From Candidatus Sumerlaeia bacterium (GTDB lineage: Bacteria > Sumerlaeota > Sumerlaeia > SLMS01 > JAHLLQ01): a stretch of DNA of 50,114 bases. Where the stretch lies: assembly GCA_019634695.1 (NCBI GenBank), contig JAHCAW010000027.1, positions 1 through 50,114 on the forward strand, written 5' to 3'. Shown here one piece after another: positions 8,058 through 17,316 of the stretch. Below the pieces are notes generated by a model, which made no database searches, had not been told where the DNA came from, and worked only from the letters and a program-made list of their open reading frames with translations. The first letter of the stretch is position 1. Every line of letters starts with the position of its first letter. A program made the translations under genes and the position numbers.

Positions 8058-8314
8058 TCAGTCGAGAGGCCGGATCGGCACCAGTTCCTTCATCTGCCGT
8101 GCCCGCTCCCAATCGTCCCGGAGTTCCTGCTGATGCAGGGAGGCCCATTCAATAACCAAACCGCGAACGCGGGCTGATAAGTGTCCTTCGATGATCGTCA
8201 GGGCTTCGATGTCGATCAGCGCCTTCTGCTGACCGTAGCGCGCGTGGGCGGAGGAGGGTGGTCGTTGTAGTACATCGCAATGACGATTCCAAAGAAGCGG
8301 TCAATCTCGGGCAT
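8058..8314 (-). pseudogene. DUF4160 gene with a frameshift
   Basis: Reading from the ATG at 8314 gives MPEIDRFFGIVIAMYYNDHPPP, the typical start of DUF4160 proteins, and the frame then ends early at an in-frame TGA. The rest of the family pattern (HARYGQQKALIDIEAL, GLVIEWASLHQQEL, ending IRPLD) continues in another frame to the stop at 8058. Members normally read HPPPHFHARYG here. The DNA has CCGCCCACGCG where a CCGCACTTCCACGCG-like sequence is expected, which fits loss of four bases near 8245-8250. Either the gene is dead or this is a sequencing or assembly error. It pairs with the DUF2442 gene. Confidence 0.75.
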
Positions 8315-8395
8315 CTGAGCAGTCCCGGGAACTGATTGCTTCGACTTCCTATCCCTGTAACCGGACGAAAGGAAGCGAAATCTGTCGATCAGTCG

Positions 8396-9445
8396 CTACG
8401 GCACCAGCACCCGCTCGCCCGCGGCGAGGCCGGAGAGGATTTCGACGGTGCCGGCGGGGCGGGACTCGCCGGTGCGCACCATGCGCCGGCGGGGCGGATC
8501 GGTGGCGAGCCACACGGCTTCGATTTGACCGGTGCGCTCGAGGGCACCGGCCGGCACGGCGAGCACCCGCCGCGTGCCACGCGGAATCGGCAACCGCGCG
8601 AACATGCCCGGATAGAGTCCCTGCGGATCCTCGAGCGCGACCTTGACGACGAACGAGCGCGAACCCGGGTCCGAGAACGGAACGATCTCCTGCACAATGC
8701 CGGCCACCGTGCGGTCGAGGCTGTCGATGTGAACGTCGAGGCGCTGGCCGATTCGCAGCCCGGTGGCGAGCGATTCGCGCACGTCGGCCTCGAGGCGCAG
8801 CGATGCGGGATCGTAGAGCCGCACGAGCGCGACGCCGGGCGTGGCAAGGTCGCCGGGCTCGGCGAAGCGGTCCACCACGCGTCCTGCGATGGGCGAGGCG
8901 AGTGTGGCGTGACTGAGCGCGGCCTCGGCTTCCTCGATGATGCGGGTGGCGCGGGCAAGTTCAGCCTCGGCACCTTTGAGGGCGGCCTCGGCGCGGTCCA
9001 GGTCGCTGCGCGCGCGCACGTTGCTCTCGAAGAGTTGACGGGTGCGGTCGAAGTCGCTGAGCGCCTCGTCGCGCCGCGCGCCGGCGGCTTCGGCGGCCTG
9101 CCGCGCCTGCTCGACCCGCGAGACAAGATCGCGCTCGTCCAGTCGCACGAGCACCTGTCCCTCCTCGACCGAGTCCCCCGCCCGCACGTGCATGGACACG
9201 ATGCGCGACGCGATGCGCGACGAGACGGCCGTCTCCTCCCGCGCGCGGATCGTTCCGACGGCGCGCTCGAAGACCTGCTCGTCGATCGCCTCGACGGTCG
9301 TCGGCGTGCCGGCCGCGAAGACCGCCGGTGCCGCCACGCGACCCGGCGCCACCTGCTCCTCGAACGCGCCGGCCAGCCAGGCCATGACGAAGCCCAGCAA
9401 CGCGATTCCCGCAACGAACGCCAAGGCGCGCAGTAACGTCTTCAT
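8396..9445 (-). CDS. RND efflux periplasmic adaptor (HlyD/AcrA family)
   Basis: A 349-residue membrane fusion protein. The N-terminal helix (ALAFVAGIALLGFVMAWLAG) anchors it in the inner membrane. A split lipoyl (barrel-sandwich) domain follows: SRIASRIVSMHVRAGDSVEEGQVL and, after the coiled-coil hairpin (about residues 115-175, rich in Ala/Glu/Arg), HATLASPIAGRVVDRFAEPGD. Then come the beta-barrel (LRLEADVRESL) and a membrane-proximal domain ending VEILSGLAAGERVLVP. It links the inner-membrane RND pump to an outer-membrane channel. Its gene follows the permease gene after a 19-base gap. No TolC-type gene is in the window. Confidence 0.92.
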   Translation of the reverse strand: MKTLLRALAFVAGIALLGFVMAWLAGAFEEQVAPGRVAAPAVFAAGTPTTVEAIDEQVFERAVGTIRAREETAVSSRIASRIVSMHVRAGDSVEEGQVLVRLDERDLVSRVEQARQAAEAAGARRDEALSDFDRTRQLFESNVRARSDLDRAEAALKGAEAELARATRIIEEAEAALSHATLASPIAGRVVDRFAEPGDLATPGVALVRLYDPASLRLEADVRESLATGLRIGQRLDVHIDSLDRTVAGIVQEIVPFSDPGSRSFVVKVALEDPQGLYPGMFARLPIPRGTRRVLAVPAGALERTGQIEAVWLATDPPRRRMVRTGESRPAGTVEILSGLAAGERVLVP

Positions 9446-9464
9446 GGTCCGGACCGCTCCCGCG

Positions 9465-12400
9465 TCAGATTTCCTCGTCCGACTCCGCCACCACGCCGTG
9501 ACCCGGCCGATTGCGATACGCCAGATAGTACACCACCGGAATCACGCCGAGCGTGAACAACGTCGAAGCCCCGATGCCGAAGATCACCGCCCATGCCAGT
9601 CCGTTGAAGATGGGATCCAGCGTGATGATCGCGTTGCCCAGCATCGTCGTGCCGGCCGTCAGGAACACGGGCCGGAAGCGGATCGCTCCCGCCTGGACCA
9701 GCGCCTCCTCGAACGCCATGCCCTGCTTGAGCGCCAGATGGATGAACTCAACCAGGATGAGCGAGTTGCGCACCACGATTCCCGAGAGCGCAATCATGCC
9801 GATCATCGCCGTCGCCGTGAAGAAGACCGGATTCGGATAGGCGCCGATCGTGCGCTCGCCCACCGAGTTGAGCAGCCAGAAGCCGGGCATGATGCCGATC
9901 GCCGTCAGCGGAATCGCCAGCATGATGATGAGCGCGATCGGCACGGAACGCGCCTGCAGCGTTAGCACGATCAGGATTCCGATCAGCGCCGCGCCGAATG
10001 CAATGCCCAGGTCGCGGAACACGCGCACCGTCACGTTCCATTCGCCCTCTCCGCTCCACTTCACGTGCACCTGTTCGGGCACATCCCAGGCGATGCCGGC
10101 GCCGGGGCGCAGATAGGTGCGGCCGGCGACGGGGCGCTCGGCGTCGCCCGCGCGCGCGAAGTGCCGATCCCAGGCGACATCGAGAATGGCGTCGCCCGGT
10201 GGGCGACCCGCCAACTCGCCGTAGACATAGACCACGCGGCGCAGGTTCTTGCGATGGATCGTCTTGTCCTCGACGGTTTGCGTGAACCGCCCGATCTCGC
10301 CCAGCGGCACGAGCGGCTGCGGCGCCTCGCGCACGGCTTCGCCCTCGCGCACCTTCGCGATCCCGGGGCGACCGATCAATCGCAGCGCCTCCAGATCCAC
10401 GAGCGAATGGCGGCGCTCGAGCGGCAACCGCAGCACGACCGGCAAGGGCTGGGCTTCGGAGGCGAGCTGCAGGAAGGTCGCCGGGATGCCTTGCGTCGCC
10501 AGTCGCACGGCCAGCGCCACGTCCTCGGTCGCCACGCCCGACAGCGCGGCCTTCTCCTTGTCGGTCTCGAAGACGAGGCGGGTGCGGTCGTGTTCGACCG
10601 ACGTGTCCACCTCGACGACGAGCGCCTCGCGGCGCAGGCGTTCGGCCAGCGTGTGCGCGGCGTCCTGCAGTTCGGAGTAGGGCATCGAGGCCGGACCGGT
10701 GACTTCGGCCGTCAGCGTCGCGACGACAGGCGGCCCGGGCGGCACCTCGACGATCTTCAGGATCGCACCGTGCCGGGCGGCGATGGCGTCGATCCCGTCG
10801 CGGATGCGCAGCGCGATTTCGTGCGACTGATGGGCGCGTTGCGTGCGCGGCACGAGCGTCAGGCGCAGGTCGCCCACGTGCCCGCCCCGCCGCATGTAGT
10901 GATGACGCACCATGCCGTTGAAGTCCATCGGCGACGCCAGGCCCGAGAAGCCGGCGAACTCCTTCACCTCGGGCACCGTGCGCAGGAAGTCGGCCACTTC
11001 GCGCAACACGCCGTCGGTCTGCTCCAGGGTCGCGCTCTCGGGCATCTCGGCGACCACCTGCAATTCGTTCTTGTTGTCGAAGGGCAGCAACTTCAGCGGC
11101 ACCAGCCGGAACAGCGTGAGTCCGAACGAGGCAAGGAACAGGAGTGTCACCGCCCCGAGGAACAGAACGGCACGCTTCGGCGAAGTCACCAGCGGCCGCA
11201 CCACGCCTCCATAGAGGCGATAGACGAACGAGCGACGCACGTCGTACTCCGCCTCGGTCGACGAGCGCAGCAGCAGCCGAGACAACCAGGGCGTGATCAG
11301 GAACGCGACGATGGTGCTCATGATCACCGCCAACGGCACGTTGATCGCCATCGGTCCCATGTACGGGCCCATCATGCCCGTGATGAAGAACATGGGCACG
11401 AACGACAACACGATCGCGACGGTGGACATCACCAGCGCGGAGCGCACCTCCTGGATCGCCAGGGCGATGCCGCGCACCTTCCCGAACGTGCCCATGCGCA
11501 TGTAGCGGTCGATGTTGTCCACGCCCGTGATCGGGTCGTCGACCAGCAGGCCGAGTGCAAGGATCAGCGCGAACAGCGTGACACGGTTGATCGTGTAGCC
11601 GGTCAGCAGATTGATCCCCAGCGTGGCGCCATAGCAGATCGGCACCGCCAAGCCCACCACCAGCGCCGCGCGCCAACCCATCACCGAACCGACGAAGATC
11701 GTCACCGTCAGCATCGCCACGAGCAGGCTCGACACCAGGTCGTTGACCTTCTCGTTGGCGGTCTCGCCATAGTTGCGAATGATGCGGAAGCGGGCCTCGG
11801 GAGGCAGCAGGTCGCGCTCGAGTTCGGCCAGGCGCCGCTCAACGGCCCGCGCCACCTGCACCGCGTTGGCGCCGCGACGCTTGCCGACCGACACCGCCAC
11901 CGCCGGAAACAGGCCACTCTCCGGGTCGGCCGACGCACGCGCCGGACCGAATCCGATCCACGTGTACGTGTCCGGCTCGGCTGCGCCGTCGTGCACCGTT
12001 GCCACGTCCTCCAGGTGCACAGGTCGGCCGTCCACGACGTTGACGACCGCGCGTCGCAACTCCGCCGCCGACCGAAAGAACGTCCCGGCATCGATCGACC
12101 ATGAGGCACCCTCCTGCGGCAGCTCGCCCGCCGGCCGCAGGACGTTCGACACCCCAAGTGCCCAAGCCACCTCCAGCGGCGACGTGCGGCGCGCCGCCAA
12201 CGCCTCGGCGTTCAGCTCGACGCGAATCTGGCGCGGCAGCCCGCCGGTCACTTCCACGCGATTCGTTCGCGGCACCGACCGCAGCGCCAGCGCGGCCTCC
12301 TCGGCCAGGCGACGCAGTTCGAACGGACCGACGCGCGACGGATCCGCACTCCACAACATCGCCACGACAATCGGAACGTCGTCCACCTCGACAGGCTTGA

Positions 12401-12836
12401 CGACCCACGACGTGACGGCCTGCGGAACATGATCCGCGTGTGCCAGAATCTTATTCGTGACCTTGCTGAGCGAGTCCTCCCGGTTCTCGCCCACGTAGAA
12501 GCGCACCGTGACGACCGCTTCGCCCGCCCGCGACATCGAGTAGACGTACTCGACGCCGTCGATCTGGGTCAGCAGGCTCTCGAGTGGAATCGCAACCTGG
12601 CGCTCGACCTGTTCGGCGCTGAGCCCCGGAGCGGCGACGAAGACGTCGGCCAGCGGCACGACGATCTGCGGTTCCTCCTCGCGCGGGGTGACCACCAAGG
12701 CCACCGCACCGGCCAGCAAGGCCACCAATGCCAGCAGTGGCGGGCCGAGCGAGCCCCAGAAGCGGGCCAGCAGCCGCGAGAGGCCATCGGGCAGCGGCCC
12801 GTCACCGACGGGTGGATGGTCCGCGGATTCGGTCAT
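9465..12836 (-). CDS. RND efflux permease (AcrB-like inner-membrane pump)
   Basis: At 1123 residues this has the usual RND length. The first membrane helix (LLALVALLAGAVALVV) is followed by the porter-domain start APGLSAEQVERQVAIPLE, characteristic of the superfamily. The TM4 proton-relay pair is present (ALGLLVDDPITGVDNIDR), and TM10 reads GIVVRNSLILVEF, with Arg where AcrB has Lys940. Both halves show the expected helix-large loop-helices layout, and the end is PVVYYLAYRNRPGH. The pump uses the proton gradient to export drugs, metals or lipids; the substrate cannot be assigned. An ArsR regulator gene lies 12 bases upstream, so expression is probably induced by a ligand or metal. Confidence 0.93.
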   Translation of the reverse strand: MTESADHPPVGDGPLPDGLSRLLARFWGSLGPPLLALVALLAGAVALVVTPREEEPQIVVPLADVFVAAPGLSAEQVERQVAIPLESLLTQIDGVEYVYSMSRAGEAVVTVRFYVGENREDSLSKVTNKILAHADHVPQAVTSWVVKPVEVDDVPIVVAMLWSADPSRVGPFELRRLAEEAALALRSVPRTNRVEVTGGLPRQIRVELNAEALAARRTSPLEVAWALGVSNVLRPAGELPQEGASWSIDAGTFFRSAAELRRAVVNVVDGRPVHLEDVATVHDGAAEPDTYTWIGFGPARASADPESGLFPAVAVSVGKRRGANAVQVARAVERRLAELERDLLPPEARFRIIRNYGETANEKVNDLVSSLLVAMLTVTIFVGSVMGWRAALVVGLAVPICYGATLGINLLTGYTINRVTLFALILALGLLVDDPITGVDNIDRYMRMGTFGKVRGIALAIQEVRSALVMSTVAIVLSFVPMFFITGMMGPYMGPMAINVPLAVIMSTIVAFLITPWLSRLLLRSSTEAEYDVRRSFVYRLYGGVVRPLVTSPKRAVLFLGAVTLLFLASFGLTLFRLVPLKLLPFDNKNELQVVAEMPESATLEQTDGVLREVADFLRTVPEVKEFAGFSGLASPMDFNGMVRHHYMRRGGHVGDLRLTLVPRTQRAHQSHEIALRIRDGIDAIAARHGAILKIVEVPPGPPVVATLTAEVTGPASMPYSELQDAAHTLAERLRREALVVEVDTSVEHDRTRLVFETDKEKAALSGVATEDVALAVRLATQGIPATFLQLASEAQPLPVVLRLPLERRHSLVDLEALRLIGRPGIAKVREGEAVREAPQPLVPLGEIGRFTQTVEDKTIHRKNLRRVVYVYGELAGRPPGDAILDVAWDRHFARAGDAERPVAGRTYLRPGAGIAWDVPEQVHVKWSGEGEWNVTVRVFRDLGIAFGAALIGILIVLTLQARSVPIALIIMLAIPLTAIGIMPGFWLLNSVGERTIGAYPNPVFFTATAMIGMIALSGIVVRNSLILVEFIHLALKQGMAFEEALVQAGAIRFRPVFLTAGTTMLGNAIITLDPIFNGLAWAVIFGIGASTLFTLGVIPVVYYLAYRNRPGHGVVAESDEEI

Positions 12837-12848
12837 GGCCTCCAGCTC

Positions 12849-13184
12849 TTAGTCGTGCACGGCGCCGGCGAAGGCCGAGCTGTCGCGCTCGAGCCGACGC
12901 ACCACCGTCTCCATCAGCAGGTCGCACAGCTCGCACACGCGTGGGTCGCGAATGCGGTACTGGACAAGCGTGCCGTTGCGCTCGGTCTCGACGATGCCGG
13001 CACGCCGCAGAATGCCGAGATGCTTGGAGACGGTCGGCTGCGTGGCCGCCACGGCCCGCACGATGTCCTTCACGTACTTGGGCTCGTCGCGAATCTGGTC
13101 AAGGATGCGCAACCGCAGCGGATCGGCCAGCGCCTTGAGATGGGCGGCGATGAGCTGGAAGGCCTCGTCGGTGAAGTGACTCAT
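12849..13184 (-). CDS. ArsR-family transcriptional regulator
   Basis: A 111-residue winged-helix regulator beginning MSHFTDEAFQLIAAHLKALADPLRL. The helix-turn-helix is VKDIVRAVAATQPTVSKHLGIL and the wing is ETERNGTLVQYRI, both typical of ArsR/SmtB. The ELCVC-type site of classical ArsR in the recognition helix is missing; instead there is a C-terminal CELC (VCELCDLL), which could bind metal or be purely structural. The start was placed after GGAG (13193-13196), eight bases upstream; the longer frame reads through the probable promoter. It is first in the ArsR-permease-adaptor operon and probably represses it. Confidence 0.88.
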   Translation of the reverse strand: MSHFTDEAFQLIAAHLKALADPLRLRILDQIRDEPKYVKDIVRAVAATQPTVSKHLGILRRAGIVETERNGTLVQYRIRDPRVCELCDLLMETVVRRLERDSSAFAGAVHD

Positions 13185-13187
13185 CGC

Positions 13188-13210
13188 AATATCTCCACAA
13201 AGGAATATAG
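13188..13210 (-). promoter_or_regulatory. AT-rich -10-like element and imperfect inverted repeat before arsR
   Basis: This short AT-rich patch in GC-rich DNA carries, on the minus strand, TATATT (13204-13209; five of six -10 matches), the ribosome site GGAG, and an imperfect dyad (ATATTCC against GGAGATAT). ArsR-family repressors often bind such dyads over their own promoter. No good -35 is visible at the right spacing, so this is tentative. Confidence 0.35.
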
Positions 13211-13398
13211 TGAGTGTGGAACAACGCCCGCGCGTCTGCCAATGGCAACCAGCCAACCGCCCGCGCCGAAGGACCCTCCCCTCGGATGCCGGGACAGGGA
13301 CGGGCGCCGTGAACGCGCGGGCCGTCCCACATCAATGCCTCGGAGCCTAACACGTGGCGCCGCGGGAATAAAGCCTTTTTCGCGTATGCTTGTCGGAT

Positions 13399-14553
13399 TT
13401 AGAGCGGTTCGGCCCCCGAATCATCCGAATCGGCGAACAGCTCCCGGGTCAGCCACCCCTCCAGCAGCATGTCCGGGCCGCTTGCGGTCCACGTGACATG
13501 ATGCATCTCGCGCGCCGCGAGCATGGTGTCGGGTGGGTCGGCAACACGCAGCGCCCCAAGCGATTCGGTTCCCGAAGCGATCAGCTTGGGCGCCAGAAAC
13601 ACCGCGACACGATCGACGACGCCTGCGGTCAGGAAGCTGCCGGCAACGCGACGCCCGCCCTCGACCAGCAACGCTTGCACGCCGCGCGCATGCAGGGCGG
13701 CCAGCAGCGCCGGCAACGCGATCGCCGTCCCGTGCGCATCCGTTTCGACGCGCCACACGTCGGCGCCGGCCGCGCGCAGGCGCTGTTCGTGATCGACGGA
13801 TGCGTCGGCGCCGCACACCACGACGGCGGGGCTCTCGGTGGCCTGCACGAATGGATGGTCGGGCGGCAGACGCAGGTGGGCATCGAGCACGATCCGCAGC
13901 AGCGGCGGGCCGGGGGGCACCGCGGCGTCGCGGATCGTCAGCCGCGCTTGGTCGCGCAAGGCGGTCTCGACGCCGACCAGCATGGCGTCGTGCTCGGCGC
14001 GCAGGACATGGGCGCGGCGGCGCGATTCCGGGCTGCTGATCCAGGCGGCATGGCCACCGGCGGCCGAGGTGCACCCGTCGGCCGTCATGGCCCACTTGAG
14101 CGTGACCAGCGGTCGCTTGAGGCGGTGGAGCGTGTGGAAGCCGGGGTTGAGCAGGTGTGCCTCGGTTTCGAGCAGGCCGCTTTCGACGGCGATGCCGGCG
14201 GCGCGCAGGCGGTCGAGCCCGCCATGGGCCTTGGGGTTGGGATCGCGTGCGGCGACGACGACGCGGGCGATGCCGGCGGCGATCAGCGCGTCGGCGCAGG
14301 GCGGCGTGCGGCCATGATGGGCGCAGGGTTCGAGCGTCACGTAGGCGGTGGCGCCGCGGGGGTCCTCGGTGGCCTGGGCCAGGGCGACGGCCTCGGCATG
14401 GGGCTGTCCGGCGCGCGCGTGCCAGCCTTCCGCGAGGACGCGCTCGCCGCGGGCCAGCACGCACCCGACGAGTGGGTTCGGCCGCGTCTGCCCCCACGCC
14501 CGACGGGCAAGCTCCAAGGCGCGGCGCATGTGGCGTTCGTCGGGGGAGAGCAT
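13399..14553 (-). CDS. ribD: Bifunctional riboflavin biosynthesis deaminase/reductase RibD
   Basis: A 384-residue two-domain enzyme of riboflavin synthesis. The N-terminal cytidine-deaminase-like domain has the zinc motifs PHAEAVAL and PCAHHGRTPPCADAL and deaminates the pyrimidine from the GTP cyclohydrolase II step. The C-terminal RibD_C reductase (from about residue 145) shows PLVTLKWAMTADGCT, DAMLVGVETALRDQARLT and LLVEGGRRVAGSFL, and reduces the ribosyl side chain with NADPH. The start chosen is MLSPDERHMRRAL, preceding the first helix in the usual way; the long upstream extension is antisense-type filler. No other rib genes are nearby, so the pathway is scattered. Confidence 0.93.
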   Translation of the reverse strand: MLSPDERHMRRALELARRAWGQTRPNPLVGCVLARGERVLAEGWHARAGQPHAEAVALAQATEDPRGATAYVTLEPCAHHGRTPPCADALIAAGIARVVVAARDPNPKAHGGLDRLRAAGIAVESGLLETEAHLLNPGFHTLHRLKRPLVTLKWAMTADGCTSAAGGHAAWISSPESRRRAHVLRAEHDAMLVGVETALRDQARLTIRDAAVPPGPPLLRIVLDAHLRLPPDHPFVQATESPAVVVCGADASVDHEQRLRAAGADVWRVETDAHGTAIALPALLAALHARGVQALLVEGGRRVAGSFLTAGVVDRVAVFLAPKLIASGTESLGALRVADPPDTMLAAREMHHVTWTASGPDMLLEGWLTRELFADSDDSGAEPL

Positions 14554-14645
14554 GGCCGCTGCCTGACCGATACGGTTTCGGATAACAGTCCTCAGCACCC
14601 CGAGCGCAAGCGAGGCGGCGTGTCGACGGGCTGTGCCGCTCCGGG

Positions 14646-15425
14646 TCAGACGCCGTGGGCGAGGCGTTCGGCGAGTTCGCGGGGCAGGCCGGCCTCGATG
14701 ATGGCTTGCTGGGCGCCGGCCAGATTGTACTTCAGGCGCCGGATTTCCAGGCGCATGTTGGCCAGATCCAGCAGCACCCAGCAGGCGTCGGGGTTGTGGT
14801 CGCGGGGTTGGCCGACCGAGCCGACGTTGACGAGGTAGCGGCGGTTGTCCTTCAGGTCGATCTCGGGACGCGAGGGGCACATCAGGTTGCCGCTCTCGTT
14901 CTCGATGATGAAGGGCTGGTGGCTGTGGCCGATGAAGCAGATGCGCTCGGTGAAGTGGTTGAAGTTGGTGCGCGCTTCGCCCATGGTGAGGATGTAGTTC
15001 CACTCGCCGGGGTCCTTGGGCGAGGCATGGACGAAGAAGACGTCGTTGGCGGTGTCGCGGATGGTCAGCGGCATCTGGCGCAGGAAGGCGACGTTGTCGT
15101 CTGTCAGGACGTTCTTGGTCCAGATGACGGCGGCCTTGGCGATCTCGTTGAAGTTCGAGATGTCGGTGAGCATCAGGCAGGCGTGGTCATGGTTGCCTGC
15201 GATGACGGGAATCTTGAGCGAGCGGATGGCCTCGGTGCACTCGTTTGGGCGTGCGCCGTAGCCGACGACGTCGCCGCAGCACACGACGATGTCGACGCCT
15301 TCGTGGTCAATGGCGGCGAGCACGGCCTCCAAGGCGTGGTAGTTGCCGTGGATGTCGGAGAAGATGGCGATCTTCCGCGCGGCCGTGTCGAGTGTCACGT
15401 TATTCGGGTTCGGATTCCCAGTCAT
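14646..15425 (-). CDS. Calcineurin-like metallophosphoesterase
   Basis: A 259-residue phosphoesterase with the complete dinuclear metal set in order: FSDIHGNYHAL, CCGDVVGYG, AGNHDHAC, FFVHASP and FIGHSHQP, followed by NVGSVGQPRD. This matches the YfcE/MJ0936-like branch, cytosolic enzymes active on small phosphodiesters or cyclic nucleotides, or the similar PrpE-like protein phosphatases. Its start overlaps the end of the two-FHA protein gene by 26 bases, so the two are coupled. That neighbourhood makes removal of phosphate from the FHA signalling pathway an attractive but unproved idea. Confidence 0.85.
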   Translation of the reverse strand: MTGNPNPNNVTLDTAARKIAIFSDIHGNYHALEAVLAAIDHEGVDIVVCCGDVVGYGARPNECTEAIRSLKIPVIAGNHDHACLMLTDISNFNEIAKAAVIWTKNVLTDDNVAFLRQMPLTIRDTANDVFFVHASPKDPGEWNYILTMGEARTNFNHFTERICFIGHSHQPFIIENESGNLMCPSRPEIDLKDNRRYLVNVGSVGQPRDHNPDACWVLLDLANMRLEIRRLKYNLAGAQQAIIEAGLPRELAERLAHGV

Positions 15426-17043
15426 AATCCTGTCCGGTCAGTTCCTTGAGTTTCTTCGCGGCCTCGCGGCGTACGAGCTTGTTCTTGTTCTTGAGTCCTC
15501 GATACCAGCGGCGCACCTGGTTGGCGTCGACGCCGGGCGGAATGGGGATGGTGTCGGTGCTGTCGCGTCGGGGAGCGGCGGCAACGGCGGGCGCAGCGAC
15601 CGGGGCGGGCGGCGCGACGGCGACCGGGGCCGGCTCGGGCGCGCGAGGCATCGGGGTGTCGCTGACCGGTGCGGGGCGAGAACCGGGCTCGATGTCCTCG
15701 ACCGGTCCCTGGAAGAGCGAGCGCTCTTCCTGTTCGTCCATCTCGGGCACTTCGGTGTGGCCGCCGAAGTCGGAGTCGTCCACGCCGTGCAGGCCATGGT
15801 CGTCGCGAACGGCGGCCTCTTCCTGGGCGCGCAGGTCGCTGTCGTCGTCGAGCAGGGCGGCCGTGCGCTTGAAATCGATCCCGCCGCCCTCGTGCAGCAG
15901 CTTCTCGGCCTCGAGTTGTTCCCACTCGGCGCGCCGGGCCAGTTCCTCGTCGGCGGTGTGGGAGAACTCTTCGTCGGCCTCGCGTTCGAGCTCGGCCAGT
16001 TCTTCCTCGGACAGCGGGGCGAACTCGTCGTCCTCGATGTCGGCGGCACCGCTGCCGGTCGGTTGGTCGACCGCCAGACGCACCGGCTCGTCGTCTTCTT
16101 CCTCGCTGTCGAAACCGGATTCGAACTCGAGGTCTTCGTCCTCGGCCTCGATTGCCGGCTGCGGGATCACGGCCGACGGGCGGCGACCGACGGTGGACGA
16201 GCTGGCATGGACGGCTGGCGGGGCGGGGGGCGGCGGGGCCTCGGGCTCGGGCACCTGAACCTGAAAGCGTTCGGCAAACTCGTCGGGTTCGCCGACCAGA
16301 AAACGAAGCAGCGTCTCGCCGATACGGACGTCGTCGCCGGGGCGCAGGGCCTTCTCGCGCACCTTCTCGCCGTTGACGCGCGTGCCCTTCCACGAGCCGA
16401 GGTCGCGCAGGATGAACTGGCCGTCGGCCCACGAAATGTTGGCGTGCTTGCGGGCCGCTCCCATGTCGTGCAGGCGCACGGCGCAGTTGTGGCGGCCGAT
16501 GGTGGTCTCGCCCAGGGGCAGGGCAAAGGCGCGGCCGGCCTGACGACCGGTGACGACGTCGAGGACGGCAATCAGTTCGCCCGAAGCCAGGCGCGCGAAC
16601 AACTCCGCGTCGGCCGTCGAGGGTGCCTCGACCGCCACTGCCTCCTTCGGAATCGCAGTGCTGGTGACCGGCACCGGCGCTTCCGCCCCGGCGGGCGCAA
16701 TGGGAGTGGCGGGCAGCGGCACCGCCGCCCCCGAGGCCATCGCGGGACCGACTTGCGACAGCTCGCTGTAGTGCAACCGATGCTTGCCAATGGAGACGAT
16801 GTCGCCGTCCACCAACTCGGCCCGCGACACGCGCACGCCGTTGACGAACACCCCGTTGGCCGAGTTGAGGTCGACGAGCACCATCTGCTCGCCTTCCCGC
16901 CGGATGCGGGCGTGGTTGCGCGAGACGGACAGGTTCTCCAGGACGATGTCATTGTCCTTCGCGCGTCCCACGGACACGACGTCCTTGGTGACGGGGAAGT
17001 TTTTGACGATCTTGTCGCCGAGCTTGACGATAATGTGTGGCAT
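15400..17043 (-). CDS. Protein with two FHA domains and a long acidic linker
   Basis: A 547-residue cytosolic protein. FHA1 (about residues 1-90) is canonical: VVSVGRAKDND, SVSRNHARI, LVDLNSANGVFVNG. FHA2 (about 160-260) keeps GRHNCAVRL and LRDLGSWKGTRVNG but has AARKHANI in place of the SRxH phospho-threonine contact, so it may bind something else. Residues 280-480 are Pro/Ala and Glu/Asp-rich with no fold. The last 50 residues form a basic helical tail (VRRWYRGLKNKNKLVRREAAKK). The start is MPHIIVKLGDK; upstream in-frame sequence is noncoding. FHA1 should read phospho-threonine on a kinase target; no Ser/Thr kinase is in the window. Confidence 0.85.
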   Translation of the reverse strand: MPHIIVKLGDKIVKNFPVTKDVVSVGRAKDNDIVLENLSVSRNHARIRREGEQMVLVDLNSANGVFVNGVRVSRAELVDGDIVSIGKHRLHYSELSQVGPAMASGAAVPLPATPIAPAGAEAPVPVTSTAIPKEAVAVEAPSTADAELFARLASGELIAVLDVVTGRQAGRAFALPLGETTIGRHNCAVRLHDMGAARKHANISWADGQFILRDLGSWKGTRVNGEKVREKALRPGDDVRIGETLLRFLVGEPDEFAERFQVQVPEPEAPPPPAPPAVHASSSTVGRRPSAVIPQPAIEAEDEDLEFESGFDSEEEDDEPVRLAVDQPTGSGAADIEDDEFAPLSEEELAELEREADEEFSHTADEELARRAEWEQLEAEKLLHEGGGIDFKRTAALLDDDSDLRAQEEAAVRDDHGLHGVDDSDFGGHTEVPEMDEQEERSLFQGPVEDIEPGSRPAPVSDTPMPRAPEPAPVAVAPPAPVAAPAVAAAPRRDSTDTIPIPPGVDANQVRRWYRGLKNKNKLVRREAAKKLKELTGQDYDWESEPE

Positions 17044-17316
17044 CGCGCCGATCTGGTACCTGTATCTGGGTCGACCTGATGCGTACCCGGGAGCGACAAG
17101 ACTCCCGACCTTCAACGTGCGTGCCCCCAAGGCTGGCGCTGCCGCCACCCGGGGGCAACCGCGAAGCCTCGGGGCAGGCGGGCGACTCCCGATGCACCGA
17201 AACTCAGGGGGTATTTGCCGGCACCTGCCGGCGCAATGACAACAGAAAAGCAGGGCAAGCGCGGCCGACAACCGGAGGTTTCTGTCCGGAATCGGACGCG
17301 CGGGGGCGCCGCGGGA

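Noticed and set aside
10065..12104. A 679-codon open frame on the plus strand opposite the RND permease gene
   Set aside because: It is the antisense shadow of a high-GC gene; the residue mix (His/Arg/Gln-rich) has no domain character, while the minus strand is a clear RND permease.
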